A stretch of DNA of 64,000 bases, taken from NCBI RefSeq assembly GCF_022829445.1, contig NZ_JAKSXY010000073.1:35842-99841 (forward strand), in the 5' to 3' direction. The notes under the pieces were generated by a model that saw only the letters and a list, made by a program, of their open reading frames with translations, had not been told where the DNA came from and ran no database searches. Source of the DNA: Methylobacterium sp. J-068. Its GTDB lineage: Bacteria > Pseudomonadota > Alphaproteobacteria > Rhizobiales > Beijerinckiaceae. A program made the position numbers and the translations under genes. Every line of letters begins with the position of its first letter. The stretch's first letter is position 1. Positions 45,408-53,854 of the stretch are shown piece by piece.

Positions 45408-46841
45408 ATGTCGATCGCCTTTCCCGTCCCCGATGCCGGCATCGTCGCCCGCCGCGACGCGATCATCGCCGGGCTCGCGCCCCTGGTGGCGCCGGAGGCC
45501 CTCGTGACCACGGAGGACGAGCGCCGCGCCTTCGAGACCGACGGCCTCACCGCCTACCGGAAGATGCCGCTGGCCGTGGTGCTGCCCTCCACCACCGCCG
45601 AGGTCTCGGCCGTGATGGCCTATTGCCACGCCAACGGGGTGCGGGTGGTGCCGCGCGGCGCCGGCACCTCGCTCGCCGGCGGCGCCATCGCCCAGGAGGA
45701 CGCGGTGATCCTCGGCGTCGCCAAGATGAACCGCGTCCTGCACGTCGATTACGAGAACCGCACGGCCCGGGTCGAGGCCGGCATCACCAACCTCGCCATC
45801 TCGGGCGCGGTCAGCCACGAGGGCTTCTTCTACGCGCCGGACCCATCGAGCCAGCTCGCCTGCACCATCGCGGGCAACATCGCGATGAATTCCGGCGGCG
45901 CGCACTGCCTCAAGTACGGGGTCACCACCAACAACCTCCTGGGCGTCACCCTGGTGATGAACGACGGCACGGTGGTGGAGATCGGCGGCGAGCACCTCGA
46001 TTCCGCCGGCTACGACCTCCTCGGCCTCGTCTGCGGCTCGGAAGGCCAGCTCGGCATCGTCACCGAGGCCACCGTGCGCATCCTGCGCAGCGCCGAGGGC
46101 GCGCGGCCGGCGCTGGTCGGCTTCGGCTCGGTGGAGGATGCGGGCGCCTGCACGGCCGCCATCATCGGCGCCGGCATCATCCCGGTGGCGATCGAGTACA
46201 TGGACCGGGAGGCGATCCTGATCACCGAGGATTTCGCGCAGGCCGGCTACCCGCGCGACGCCGAGGCCATGCTGATCATCGAGGTCGAGGGCTCGGATTC
46301 CGAGTGCGAGGCCATGCTCGCCCGCATCGAGGCCATCGCCAGCGCCTTCAACCCCACAAGCCTCCGGGTCTCGAAGTCGGAGGCCGAGAGCGCCGCGATC
46401 TGGAAGGGCCGCAAATCGGCCTTCGGCGCCACGGGCCGGATCTCCGACTACATCTGCATGGACGGCACGATCCCCACCGGCCAGCTGCCCCGGGTCCTGG
46501 AGCGCATCGGCGCGATCTGCGCGGAGAAGGGCTTGCGGGTCGCCAACGTGTTCCATGCCGGCGACGGCAACCTGCACCCGCTGATCCTGTTCGACATCAA
46601 CAAGCCGGGCGAGCTGCAGAAGGCGGAGGCGGCCGGCGACGAGATCCTCAAGCTCTGCGTCGAGGTCGGCGGCTGCCTCACCGGCGAGCACGGCGTCGGC
46701 ATCGAGAAGCGCGAGCTCATGCGCTTCCAGTACGCCCAGGCCGATCTCGACCAGCAGATGCGGGTGCGGAACGTCTTCGACCCCGGCTGGCTCATGAACC
46801 CCGCCAAGGTCTTTCCGCTGGAAGGCCGGGTGGCCGCCTGA
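45408..46841 (+). CDS. FAD-linked oxidase, GlcD/D-lactate dehydrogenase-like
   Basis: A 477-residue flavoprotein of the GlcD/DLD family. FAD-binding region with VRVVPRGAGTSLAGGAIAQE and AGITNLAISGAVSHEGFFYA, plus SSQLACTIAGNIAMNSGGAH and LGIVTEATVRIL. The C-terminal domain ends NVFHAGDGNLHPLILFD, GEHGVGIEKRELM and FDPGWLMNPAKVFP. The start ATG at 45408 has GGAGGAGCGCC. GlcE and GlcF subunits are absent, so it may be a lone D-2-hydroxyacid dehydrogenase rather than a full glycolate oxidase; the substrate is uncertain. Confidence 0.88.
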   Translation: MSIAFPVPDAGIVARRDAIIAGLAPLVAPEALVTTEDERRAFETDGLTAYRKMPLAVVLPSTTAEVSAVMAYCHANGVRVVPRGAGTSLAGGAIAQEDAVILGVAKMNRVLHVDYENRTARVEAGITNLAISGAVSHEGFFYAPDPSSQLACTIAGNIAMNSGGAHCLKYGVTTNNLLGVTLVMNDGTVVEIGGEHLDSAGYDLLGLVCGSEGQLGIVTEATVRILRSAEGARPALVGFGSVEDAGACTAAIIGAGIIPVAIEYMDREAILITEDFAQAGYPRDAEAMLIIEVEGSDSECEAMLARIEAIASAFNPTSLRVSKSEAESAAIWKGRKSAFGATGRISDYICMDGTIPTGQLPRVLERIGAICAEKGLRVANVFHAGDGNLHPLILFDINKPGELQKAEAAGDEILKLCVEVGGCLTGEHGVGIEKRELMRFQYAQADLDQQMRVRNVFDPGWLMNPAKVFPLEGRVAA

Positions 46842-46853
46842 GGGCCCCCGGCG

Positions 46854-47065
46854 CGCGACGTCCTCGACCGCATCGGCGACACGTGGACGACGCTGGTGCC
46901 GATCGTGCTGGCGGGCGGGCCGCTTCAACGAACGCGGGCGCGCGCGGACGGTTCGATGCGGCGGGGTCGTGACGGGGACTCGGTCCGACGACCGCGCCCT
47001 GCGGATCTCGGCGCGGATCGAGCGCCCGCCGTCTGAGGGTCCGGGTCGGCTTCAGCGGGACGGGG
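46854..47065 (+). pseudogene. Frameshifted HxlR-family regulator remnant
   Basis: From 46854 one frame reads RDVLDRIGDTWTTLVPIVLA then GGP, strongly resembling the N-terminal helix of HxlR regulators (VRDVLDRIGDKW-type). At about 46915 the similarity moves to another frame (GRFNERGRARTV, matching the GPLRFNALRR stretch), and further downstream a LRISARIERP and LQRDG patch resembles the ISQRMLT and LERDGLV regions. No intact start or stop; a decayed regulator just beyond the GlcD-like gene. Confidence 0.5.
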
Positions 47066-47372
47066 CCGGCGCCAGCAGGCCCGCGAGGGCGCCCACGGCA
47101 GCGGAGCCGAGCGCGATCAGCCCCTCGGGCGTCCCCGTCCTGCCCGCATAGGCCAGGACGATCAGGCCGACCGCGACGATGACCACGACGCCGCCGAGGA
47201 AGCCGACCACCATGCGGTAGACCATCTTGTCGCCGAGGATCGGAATCGCGACTTTGGCCTGCGCGGCGGCCGTGCGCAGGACATCGTCCGGGTCCTGCAC
47301 CAATCTCGCCTTGGTCGCCGGATCGCCCAGGACCGCGTTGACCATGTAATCCACCGAACGCGCTTCAGCCAT
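47052..47372 (-). CDS. Small two-segment membrane protein beside M15 peptidase
   Basis: A 106-residue protein with two hydrophobic segments: VYRMVVGFLGGVVVIVAVGL (about 53-74) and a GLIALGSAAVGALAGLLAPA segment near the end. The soluble N-terminus has SVDYMVNAVLGDPATKARLV. Start ATG 47372 is preceded by GAGGAGGCGGAC; an ATG seven codons upstream lacks one. It is downstream of the M15 peptidase gene on the same strand with a 36-bp gap. The size and shape resemble a holin, but no sequence family match is recognised. Confidence 0.6.
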   Translation of the reverse strand: MAEARSVDYMVNAVLGDPATKARLVQDPDDVLRTAAAQAKVAIPILGDKMVYRMVVGFLGGVVVIVAVGLIVLAYAGRTGTPEGLIALGSAAVGALAGLLAPAPSR

Positions 47373-47408
47373 GTCCGCCTCCTCTTCGCTCATGCCTGAA
47401 CCGGAGGT

Positions 47409-48218
47409 TCACGCCGGGTCGGGGGTCGATCGCCGCAACAGGGCCAGGGTGGCGTCGCCGACGATGCCGTCGATCGTCAGTCCGTTGCGGCGCTGGAATT
47501 CCATGACGGAAGCGCGCGTCGCGGCACCGAAGATGCCGTCGGCGTCGATCTCGCCCGAGATCGCTTGGGCGAGCCGGCGCTGGACCTCGACCACTTCGGG
47601 TCCACGGTCGCCGAATTCGACCACGCCGTCCCCGGCATCGGCGGAGTTGGCATGCGCGGGTCCGGCGATGAGGCGGCCGGTCCCGTGCCAGTCCCGGATC
47701 AACTGGTCCGACGCCTCGAAATGCATGGCATCCTCGGTGGGAAAGGCGGCACCCCAGTAGAATCCGTGCTTGTTGAAGATCGGATGGATGGCGAGCAACC
47801 CCCGTTGCGCCCGCCCGTCGCCACGCTTGTCGAGGACGCCGTCTATGGTGAGATCGATGGCCGTTCCCCAGGAATGGTTGCTGATGGCGCTGGTGCTGTT
47901 GCGGACGTAGCGGCAGCACAGCATCCCCACATGGCCGAGCAATCCGTAGATCTCGGGTTGGTCGACCTTCACCTCCGCCAGGATGGTGCGCAGGGTTTCG
48001 ACCGCCGGCCGCAAGCCTTTGACCTTGAACGGACCGACATCCTCACGAACGACGAGTTCGATCAGGTCGGGATTGGTCGGGTCCTGACATTGCTGCGTGT
48101 AATGCGCCCTCGGAGCCCCCAGGACTTTGAGCATGGTCGCATTTCGCGCGCCGCGCAGCGGGCCGTTCAGGTCTCGACGCGACGCGTCCAAGGGAATGGT
48201 TTCGGTCCATTTGGACAT
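47409..48218 (-). CDS. M15-family peptidase with C-terminal peptidoglycan-binding domain
   Basis: A 269-residue zinc peptidase expected to cut peptidoglycan stems (VanY/endolysin-like). Zinc ligands His115 and Asp122 (ISNHSWGTAIDL) and His166 (DAMHFE), with an acidic residue at 163, form the M15 site. Residues 200-265 are a PG_binding_1 domain: VVEFGDRGPEVVEVQRRLAQ, DADGIFGAATRASVMEFQR. No signal peptide is seen. A small two-segment membrane protein is encoded downstream; together they look like an orphan endolysin/holin pair. Confidence 0.8.
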   Translation of the reverse strand: MSKWTETIPLDASRRDLNGPLRGARNATMLKVLGAPRAHYTQQCQDPTNPDLIELVVREDVGPFKVKGLRPAVETLRTILAEVKVDQPEIYGLLGHVGMLCCRYVRNSTSAISNHSWGTAIDLTIDGVLDKRGDGRAQRGLLAIHPIFNKHGFYWGAAFPTEDAMHFEASDQLIRDWHGTGRLIAGPAHANSADAGDGVVEFGDRGPEVVEVQRRLAQAISGEIDADGIFGAATRASVMEFQRRNGLTIDGIVGDATLALLRRSTPDPA

Positions 48219-48496
48219 GGCTGCTCTCGTCCGAGAATCGCCGCGTATCCGATCGACCCGGCGAGACCAAAACTCACCATAGATTTATTTTGTTAGCAAT
48301 AATAAACTTGAGGTTTAGAAATACCCCCCCCGAAGCTGGTCCCGCGTCCTTGGGCATCGCGGGGGGCTGGTTCCACCCCGGAGGGCCGACCGGCGAACCC
48401 GAACGCCGAGGGCCGCGCCGAACGGCGTGCCATCAAGCCCCGCTGGCGCGGCCGAGCGGACGGACCGCGATGCGTCGCGCCGATCGCGGCCCGGTC
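48219..48496. other. Intergenic AT-rich segment upstream of the M15 peptidase
   Basis: A 278-bp stretch between convergently placed transcripts; 48277-48325 is unusually AT-rich (tttattttgttagcaataataaac) for this chromosome, then a run of nine C. It may be the promoter of the peptidase gene or a trace of foreign DNA. Confidence 0.45.
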
Positions 48497-49195
48497 CTAC
48501 GCCCGCTTTCCGATCCACAGCACGTGTCGGCTGCCCTCCGGCGTACGGGCCGCGAAGCGGATTTCCTCCACCGCGAAACCGTGGAGGCGCAGACGCGCCT
48601 TGAACCGGCGGTTGGGGCCGCCCGACCAGACGGCGAGGAGGCCACCCGGCCGAAGGGCGTGGCGGGCGCGCTTGAGGCCCCAGGCATCGTAGAGGCGGTC
48701 GTTCTCGCGCCGCACCATGCCCTGCGGGCCGTTGTCGACGTCGAGCAGGATGGCGTCGAAGCGGGCCGGTCCCGACTGGATCAGACGGTTGACGTCCGCC
48801 GCGACGACGGTGACGCGCGGATCGTCGAGGCTGCCGGCGAAGAGATGGGCGAGCGGGCCACGGGCCCAGCCGATCACCGCCGGCATCAGTTCGGCGACCA
48901 CCACTTCGGCCTCGGGGCCGAGGGCATCGAGGGCGGCCCGCAGGGTGAAGCCCATGCCGAGGCCGCCGATGAGGAGCCTCGGGGCGGCGTGGTCCGCCAG
49001 CCGCGCGCAGGTGCGCGTCGCCAGGGCCTGTTCGGAGCCGCGGTCGCGGTCGTTCATCAGCTCCCCGGCCTCGACCTCGATCGAGAAGGCGTCGTCGCAT
49101 CGCAGCAGGCGCATCGCTTTGCCGGTGCCGGGAATGACGGCGCTGTCGAGCGCGATCCATGGGCCGTTCGCGGACGGCTGCGCCGGGGCGGTCAT
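48497..49195 (-). CDS. Spermidine-synthase-like (PABMT fold) protein
   Basis: A 232-residue protein of the spermidine synthase-like/methyltransferase fold: RLLIGGLGMGFTLRAALDAL is the nucleotide-binding loop, followed by VVAELMPAVIGWARGPLAHL, DAILLDVDNGPQGMVRREND and GGLLAVWSGGPNRRFKARLR. Polyamine and decarboxylated-SAM ligands cannot be confirmed. Start ATG 49195 is one base after the rlmJ stop; rlmJ is upstream on the same strand. Confidence 0.8.
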   Translation of the reverse strand: MTAPAQPSANGPWIALDSAVIPGTGKAMRLLRCDDAFSIEVEAGELMNDRDRGSEQALATRTCARLADHAAPRLLIGGLGMGFTLRAALDALGPEAEVVVAELMPAVIGWARGPLAHLFAGSLDDPRVTVVAADVNRLIQSGPARFDAILLDVDNGPQGMVRRENDRLYDAWGLKRARHALRPGGLLAVWSGGPNRRFKARLRLHGFAVEEIRFAARTPEGSRHVLWIGKRA

Positions 49196-49196
49196 C

Positions 49197-50042
49197 TTAC
49201 GCGTCCGCACCGAAGGCCTCGCAGCGATAGGCCCCGTAATCGGTCCGCGCCAGCCGCTCGGCCAAAGCGGGCAGGAACAGCGAGGCCTCCTCGGCCAGGC
49301 GCCAGGGCGGATTGATGACGATGAGGCCGTTGCCGTTGAGGCGGTTGGGGTCGGGCTCGGAGACCATCAGGTCGAGGCGCAGGGCCGGCCGCGCGAGGCC
49401 GCGATCGAGTTCGGCCACCATGCGGTCGACCTTGGCGACGTCCTTGATCGGATACCAGCCGAGATAGATGCCGGTGGGCCACTTGGCGACCGCCCGGGCG
49501 AGGGACGCGCCGAGGCGGTCGATCTCGCCGAGTTCCTCGTAGGGCGGGTCGATCAGCACCACGCCGCGCCGCTCAGGGGGCGGGATCAGCGCGTTGAGCG
49601 CGGTCCAGCCGTCGAGATGCATCACCTTCGAGAGCGAATCCTGGTTGAAGCGCGCCCGCAGGGTCTCGGCGTCCTGAGGGTGCAGTTCCACGAACACACC
49701 CTGGTCGATGGTGCGCAGGAACTCGCGGATGATGGCGGGCGAGCCCGGATAGGTGTGCGCCCCGTGCCGCTCCCGCGTCGCCGCCACCGCCGCCCTGTAG
49801 GGGGCGAGCAGCGCCTCGACGGCTTCGGGAAACGGGGTCGCGAGGCGGCCCCACCCCTCGGTCCATTCGCCGGTGCGGCCGGCCTCGTCCCCGGTCAGGT
49901 CGTAGAAGCCCAGGCCCGCATGGGTGTCGATCGCCCGGAACCCCGAGGGTTTCAGGCAGAGATGCGCCAGCACGCGCGCGAGCACGAGATGCTTCAGGAC
50001 GTCGGCGAAGTTGCCGGCGTGGAAGGCGTGGCGGTAGTTCAT
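49197..50042 (-). CDS. rlmJ: 23S rRNA (adenine2030-N6)-methyltransferase
   Basis: A 281-residue SAM-dependent methyltransferase of the RlmJ family. Start ATG 50042 gives MNYRHAFHAGNFADVLKHLV, the family N-terminus, and RGVVLIDPPYEE contains the DPPY catalytic motif. IDTHAGLGFYDLTGDEAG is the SAM loop. Downstream is the spermidine-synthase-like gene; upstream lies RNase T2. Confidence 0.94.
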   Translation of the reverse strand: MNYRHAFHAGNFADVLKHLVLARVLAHLCLKPSGFRAIDTHAGLGFYDLTGDEAGRTGEWTEGWGRLATPFPEAVEALLAPYRAAVAATRERHGAHTYPGSPAIIREFLRTIDQGVFVELHPQDAETLRARFNQDSLSKVMHLDGWTALNALIPPPERRGVVLIDPPYEELGEIDRLGASLARAVAKWPTGIYLGWYPIKDVAKVDRMVAELDRGLARPALRLDLMVSEPDPNRLNGNGLIVINPPWRLAEEASLFLPALAERLARTDYGAYRCEAFGADA

Positions 50043-50107
50043 GGCTCGGGGCCCGTCTGATGGATCCGCGTCCGCCACCGCGCCTGCGGATGGATCGCGG
50101 AAAGGTC

Positions 50108-50788
50108 CTAGCGCGCGGCCTCGACGGCCACCTCGCCGGCGCGGCAGTTCTGGCGCGCCACCTCGGGGCAGGGGGTGAACCCGCGCAGGTCCTTGGAGAA
50201 GCAGATGCGCACCTCCTGGAGCTGCCCGCTCCGGCAGGTGACCGACATCATGTCGGGCCGCAGGCCCCGGTTCGCGGCCACGAATTGCCGGGCGATCTCG
50301 ATCGGCGCCATGCGGGTCCCGCCCTCGGGCGCCTTGAACGCCTCGGGGATCGTCACCGCCGCGCGGGCCTCGCGCGCCGCCTGGAAATAGGAGACCGGAT
50401 CGAGGCCCGAGCAGGTGCCGTGCGTGCGCCACTCGTGCCGGGCGAGCCCCTCGCTCGGATAGACCTCGCCGGCCACCGCGATGGCCTGCCGGGTCGGGGC
50501 GCGCTCGACCGAGGAACAGTTCGACGGATAGCCGCGCGTGTATTGTGGCCAGAGGCCGTGCACGACGAAGCCGAGGCCGCGCCCCGGCCGGCACTGCCCC
50601 TGCGCCTCGCGCTGGGCGCCGGGGCCGTCACAATAGGTCGGCGACCAGGACAGGGCGAGGACGTAGAAGTCGAACGAACCCGGCGTGCCGCCGCGCTCGA
50701 AGCCTTGCGCCATCACCCCCGGAACCGTGACCGCGAGCGTCAGGCCGGCGAGAACGAGGCGCAGGGCGCGCCGGGGCGCGCGGCTCAC
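50108..50788 (-). CDS. Secreted ribonuclease T2
   Basis: A 226-residue ribonuclease of the T2 family. GTG start at 50788 gives a signal peptide (LRLVLAGLTLAVTVPGVMAQ, cleavage near 27). The two conserved active-site boxes are FVVHGLWPQ (His77) and HEWRTHGTCS (His118, Glu119, His123). A long in-frame upstream extension is antisense noise. It overlaps the stop of the secreted partner gene by 4 bp (GTGA). Role: degradation of environmental RNA, or periplasmic RNA scavenging. Confidence 0.92.
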   Translation of the reverse strand: MSRAPRRALRLVLAGLTLAVTVPGVMAQGFERGGTPGSFDFYVLALSWSPTYCDGPGAQREAQGQCRPGRGLGFVVHGLWPQYTRGYPSNCSSVERAPTRQAIAVAGEVYPSEGLARHEWRTHGTCSGLDPVSYFQAAREARAAVTIPEAFKAPEGGTRMAPIEIARQFVAANRGLRPDMMSVTCRSGQLQEVRICFSKDLRGFTPCPEVARQNCRAGEVAVEAAR

Positions 50789-51252
50789 GGACGGGCTTCG
50801 CGGCAGGCCGAGGCGTAGGCGTAGGCGAGGTTGCGGTCGAGGCCGTGGACGCAGAACTCGATGCCCCAATCGGCCCCGATGATTCCGAGCCCGTCACGCA
50901 CCGAGTAATCCACCTTGCGGCGGACGCCGTCCGAGGTCGTGGCCACGGCGCTGCAGAAGCGGCGCGGGTAGTAGTCGAGGCCCCAGGGCCGCCAGGCCGT
51001 GCGCTCGATGTGCTCGTAGCGCAGGATGGTGAGGGAGGAATTCCAGAACTTCGCCTCCTTCTCGGCGAAGTGCGACGAGAGCCGCTCCAGCACCTCGGGC
51101 GCCTGGCAGCCGGGGATGTCGGCCTCGAAGTTGAACTCGCGCTCCTCGGCGGGCGTGATCTCCTCGCGGCCGGAGCGGGCCAGCGCCGGCTGGAGGGCAC
51201 CGGCCAGGACGAGGCCGAGGGCGAAGGCGGTGGAGAGGGGGGTCGGGCGCAT
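50785..51252 (-). CDS. Conserved secreted protein coupled to RNase T2
   Basis: A 155-residue protein with a signal peptide (TPLSTAFALGLVLAGALQPA, cleaved near ARS) and four cysteines in the mature part (IPGCQAPE, RFCSAVA, IEFCVHG, SACREARP), likely two disulfides. Mature region EEREFNFEADIPGCQAPEVL and AWRPWGLDYYPRRFCSA. No family recognised. Its stop overlaps the RNase T2 start (GTGA), so the two are co-translated and it may be an inhibitor, chaperone or accessory factor of the nuclease. Confidence 0.7.
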   Translation of the reverse strand: MRPTPLSTAFALGLVLAGALQPALARSGREEITPAEEREFNFEADIPGCQAPEVLERLSSHFAEKEAKFWNSSLTILRYEHIERTAWRPWGLDYYPRRFCSAVATTSDGVRRKVDYSVRDGLGIIGADWGIEFCVHGLDRNLAYAYASACREARP

Positions 51253-51388
51253 GCCGGCGTCTTCCGCTGGTGTCCGTAGATCTTCCGGGACGATGGCGGC
51301 TCGGCCCGGCCTGTCAAGCGCGTGGCCGGGCGTCACGTCGCTTTCCCGCGCCCCTGGGGTTCGCCGGGCACACCTCCCGGCCGGACCT

Positions 51389-52450
51389 TCAGTAGATCGG
51401 ATCGCTGAGACCGGGCGCGGCGAGCGAGAGCGGCTCGGAGGCGTAATCCTCCGGGGCAAGGTTCTCCTGAGGATGGGCAGTGGCGACGCGGGACGGTGGC
51501 AAGCGCGAGGCGGGCGGACGCGGTGCGGCGGCGTAGGCAACGGGGGGCGCGGGCGGACGGGGGGGCGCCAGGCCGAATTGCGAGGGCGCCGGATGGGCCG
51601 GCGCACGGGCGATCTGCGAGGGCGCCGGCCGGGCCGGCTGCCGCGCCGACATCGGCGTCACGCCGTAGGGATCGTCCTCCTCCACGTCGATCGGGGCCTG
51701 GGGCGGCGCCGGCAGTCGCTCCGGCGGACGCGGCCGGGCGGTGGCGCGCGGTGTCCCGTCGGCCCCGAGTTGGGGCGCGAACTTGATCAGCGGCTGGCAG
51801 ATGCGGCGCAGGCCGCGCGGATCGTGCCGGGCGAGGTCGACGTGGATGTGGTCGTAGTGGAAGACGTTGGAGCCGGGCGCCAGCACCGTGCTGAAGCGCT
51901 GGCACGCCCCGAGGAAGACCTCGCGCAAAAAGCCCTGCTCGGCCTCGGTCCCGCGCCAGCCGCCCTTCACGGTGATGACGTAGCCGTCCGCCAGCTTGAA
52001 CGACATCACGTCGACGGCATTGCCGAAGGAATGCTCCGAGAGCTTGGCGCCGGCCTGGTTGTTGCGGCCCCGGCAGGCATAGGTGCCCGCGTTGATCTCG
52101 GCCACGGGCTGCCCGAAATACAGGTTCGCGGCCGGCTGGATGGTGTCGGCGAGCCAGGCCTCGGCCTCGGCGAGCGCCGGACAGGCCAGGGTGACGCGCT
52201 GCTTCAGGGCCACGGTGCCCTTGCCGAGCCGCGTCACGCGGTAGGGCTGCAGCATGCCGCAGACGCCCGGCCCGCTGATCTCCTTGGCGGGCGTGACGAA
52301 TTCCGTCGTCTCCACGAGCCGCTTGGCGTTGCAGGCCTGCTCGGTCTGGTCGCGCCAGGGCTCGCGCTGCTCAAACTTGTTGAGTGCACAGCCGGTGAGG
52401 CCCGCGCCGAACAGCGTGAGGGCCGAGAACGCGAATACGCTACGCCACAT
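51389..52450 (-). CDS. Extensin-like lipoprotein
   Basis: A 353-residue lipoprotein; lipobox LTGC after a signal peptide (MWRSVFAFSALTLFGAG). The mature core contains the extensin-like C domain (about 60-270): YRVTRLGKGTVALKQRVTLA, SEHSFGNAVDVMSFKLADGY and the HYDHIHVDLARHDPRG zinc-like motif typical of the extensin_C family. The C-terminal 90 residues are Pro/Ala-rich and low complexity. Probably a peptidoglycan-acting envelope protein. It follows nothing in operon. Confidence 0.85.
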   Translation of the reverse strand: MWRSVFAFSALTLFGAGLTGCALNKFEQREPWRDQTEQACNAKRLVETTEFVTPAKEISGPGVCGMLQPYRVTRLGKGTVALKQRVTLACPALAEAEAWLADTIQPAANLYFGQPVAEINAGTYACRGRNNQAGAKLSEHSFGNAVDVMSFKLADGYVITVKGGWRGTEAEQGFLREVFLGACQRFSTVLAPGSNVFHYDHIHVDLARHDPRGLRRICQPLIKFAPQLGADGTPRATARPRPPERLPAPPQAPIDVEEDDPYGVTPMSARQPARPAPSQIARAPAHPAPSQFGLAPPRPPAPPVAYAAAPRPPASRLPPSRVATAHPQENLAPEDYASEPLSLAAPGLSDPIY

Positions 52451-52574
52451 GGTGGGGAGGATGCGCGCCTTTCCGTAAACGATGCGTCAACGATGCGGCG
52501 CGAGACCGACACCTTGTGCCTGCGGGCTGTGGAAGGGTGTTGACAGGGGACGCGTCGGGCCGGACCAAGCGGCC

Positions 52575-53843
52575 ATGCGAACGCCTCCCGATATGCAGTC
52601 CCTCGTCGATCTGCGCACCCGCATCGACGCCGGCCGCCTCGATCCCGCGGGCGCCATCCGCCTCGCCGAGGAGGCCATCGCGGCACGCGAGCCGGCGGTC
52701 GGCGCGCTCGTCTGCCGGCACCCGGACCCGGCGGTCTCCGAGGCGGGTCCGCTCGCCGGCATCGCGGTCGGCATCAAGGACATCATCGACACCGCCGACC
52801 TGCCGACGCAGATGGGTTCGGCCATCTATGCCGGCTGGCAGCCGAAGGCGGATGCGGCCATCGTCGCCCGGCTGCGGGCGCTGGGCGCGGTGCCGCTCGC
52901 CAAGACCACGACCTCGCCCTTCGCCGGCCACGACCCCACCGCCACCGTGAACCCGCGCGATCCCAGGCACACGCCCGGCGGGTCCTCGGCGGGTTCGGCC
53001 GCCGCTGTCGCCGCCGGCATGGTGCCGCTGGCGGTCGGCACCCAGACGGGGGGCTCGGTGATCCGGCCCGCCGCATTCTGCGGGGTCGCGGCGATCAAGC
53101 CCTCGTTCCGCCTGCTGCCCACGGTCGGCGTCAAGACGGTCTCCTGGGCCCTCGACACGCTCGGCCTGTTCGGAGCCGGCATTCCGGACATCGCCCGGGC
53201 CCTGAGCCTGATCGCGGACCGGCCGGCCATCGATCTCGACGGATCACCGGGCGCTCCGCGCATCGGCCTGTGCCTCCAAGACTTCCAAGATTTTCACGAT
53301 TTCGGGGGCGCGCCCGACGCGGATGCGCTCGCGGCCCTGTACGAGGCCGCCCGCGCGGTGGAAGCCGCCGGCGCCCGGATCACCGATCTGACCCTCCCGG
53401 CGCCGCTGCCGGAAGCCTGGGCGCGCCAGCCCGTCATCCAGCGTTTCGAGGCGCGCCAGGCTCTGGCCTGGGAATACGCGCACCATCGGGCGCGGCTCAG
53501 CCCGGAACTCGGCGCGCAGCTCGACGCGGCCCAGGCGCTCCCGGCCTCCGCCTACGACGACGCCCGCCGCAGCGCGCATCGCGCCCGGCGCGTCCTGAAG
53601 GACCTGTTCCGCGAGATGGACGCCATCCTGACGGTCTCCGCCCCGGGCCGCGCCCCGGCCGGCCTCGATGATACGGGCGATGCCCGCTTCAATCGGCTCT
53701 GGACCCTGATGGGCGTGCCCTGCGTCACCGTTCCGGTCCCGGGAAACGGGCTGCCCCTCGGCGTGCAGGTCGTGGCGCGCTTCGGCGACGACGGCCGGGC
53801 GCTCGCGGTCGCACGCATGATCGAGGCGGCGCTGAGCGCCTGA
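52575..53843 (+). CDS. Amidase-signature family hydrolase
   Basis: A 422-residue amidase. Catalytic Lys68 (AVGIKDIIDTADL), cis-Ser Ser137 (TPGGSSAGSAAAVAAG) and nucleophile Ser161 (AVGTQTGGSVIRPAAFCGV), the Ser-cis-Ser-Lys triad. GTQ rather than GTD is a known variant. Start ATG 52575; another ATG six codons downstream is possible. It could be glutamyl-tRNA amidotransferase-like or act on small amides; substrate unknown. The downstream methyltransferase begins 11 bp later, implying an operon. Confidence 0.88.
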   Translation: MRTPPDMQSLVDLRTRIDAGRLDPAGAIRLAEEAIAAREPAVGALVCRHPDPAVSEAGPLAGIAVGIKDIIDTADLPTQMGSAIYAGWQPKADAAIVARLRALGAVPLAKTTTSPFAGHDPTATVNPRDPRHTPGGSSAGSAAAVAAGMVPLAVGTQTGGSVIRPAAFCGVAAIKPSFRLLPTVGVKTVSWALDTLGLFGAGIPDIARALSLIADRPAIDLDGSPGAPRIGLCLQDFQDFHDFGGAPDADALAALYEAARAVEAAGARITDLTLPAPLPEAWARQPVIQRFEARQALAWEYAHHRARLSPELGAQLDAAQALPASAYDDARRSAHRARRVLKDLFREMDAILTVSAPGRAPAGLDDTGDARFNRLWTLMGVPCVTVPVPGNGLPLGVQVVARFGDDGRALAVARMIEAALSA

Positions 53844-53854
53844 CGAGAGCCGCC

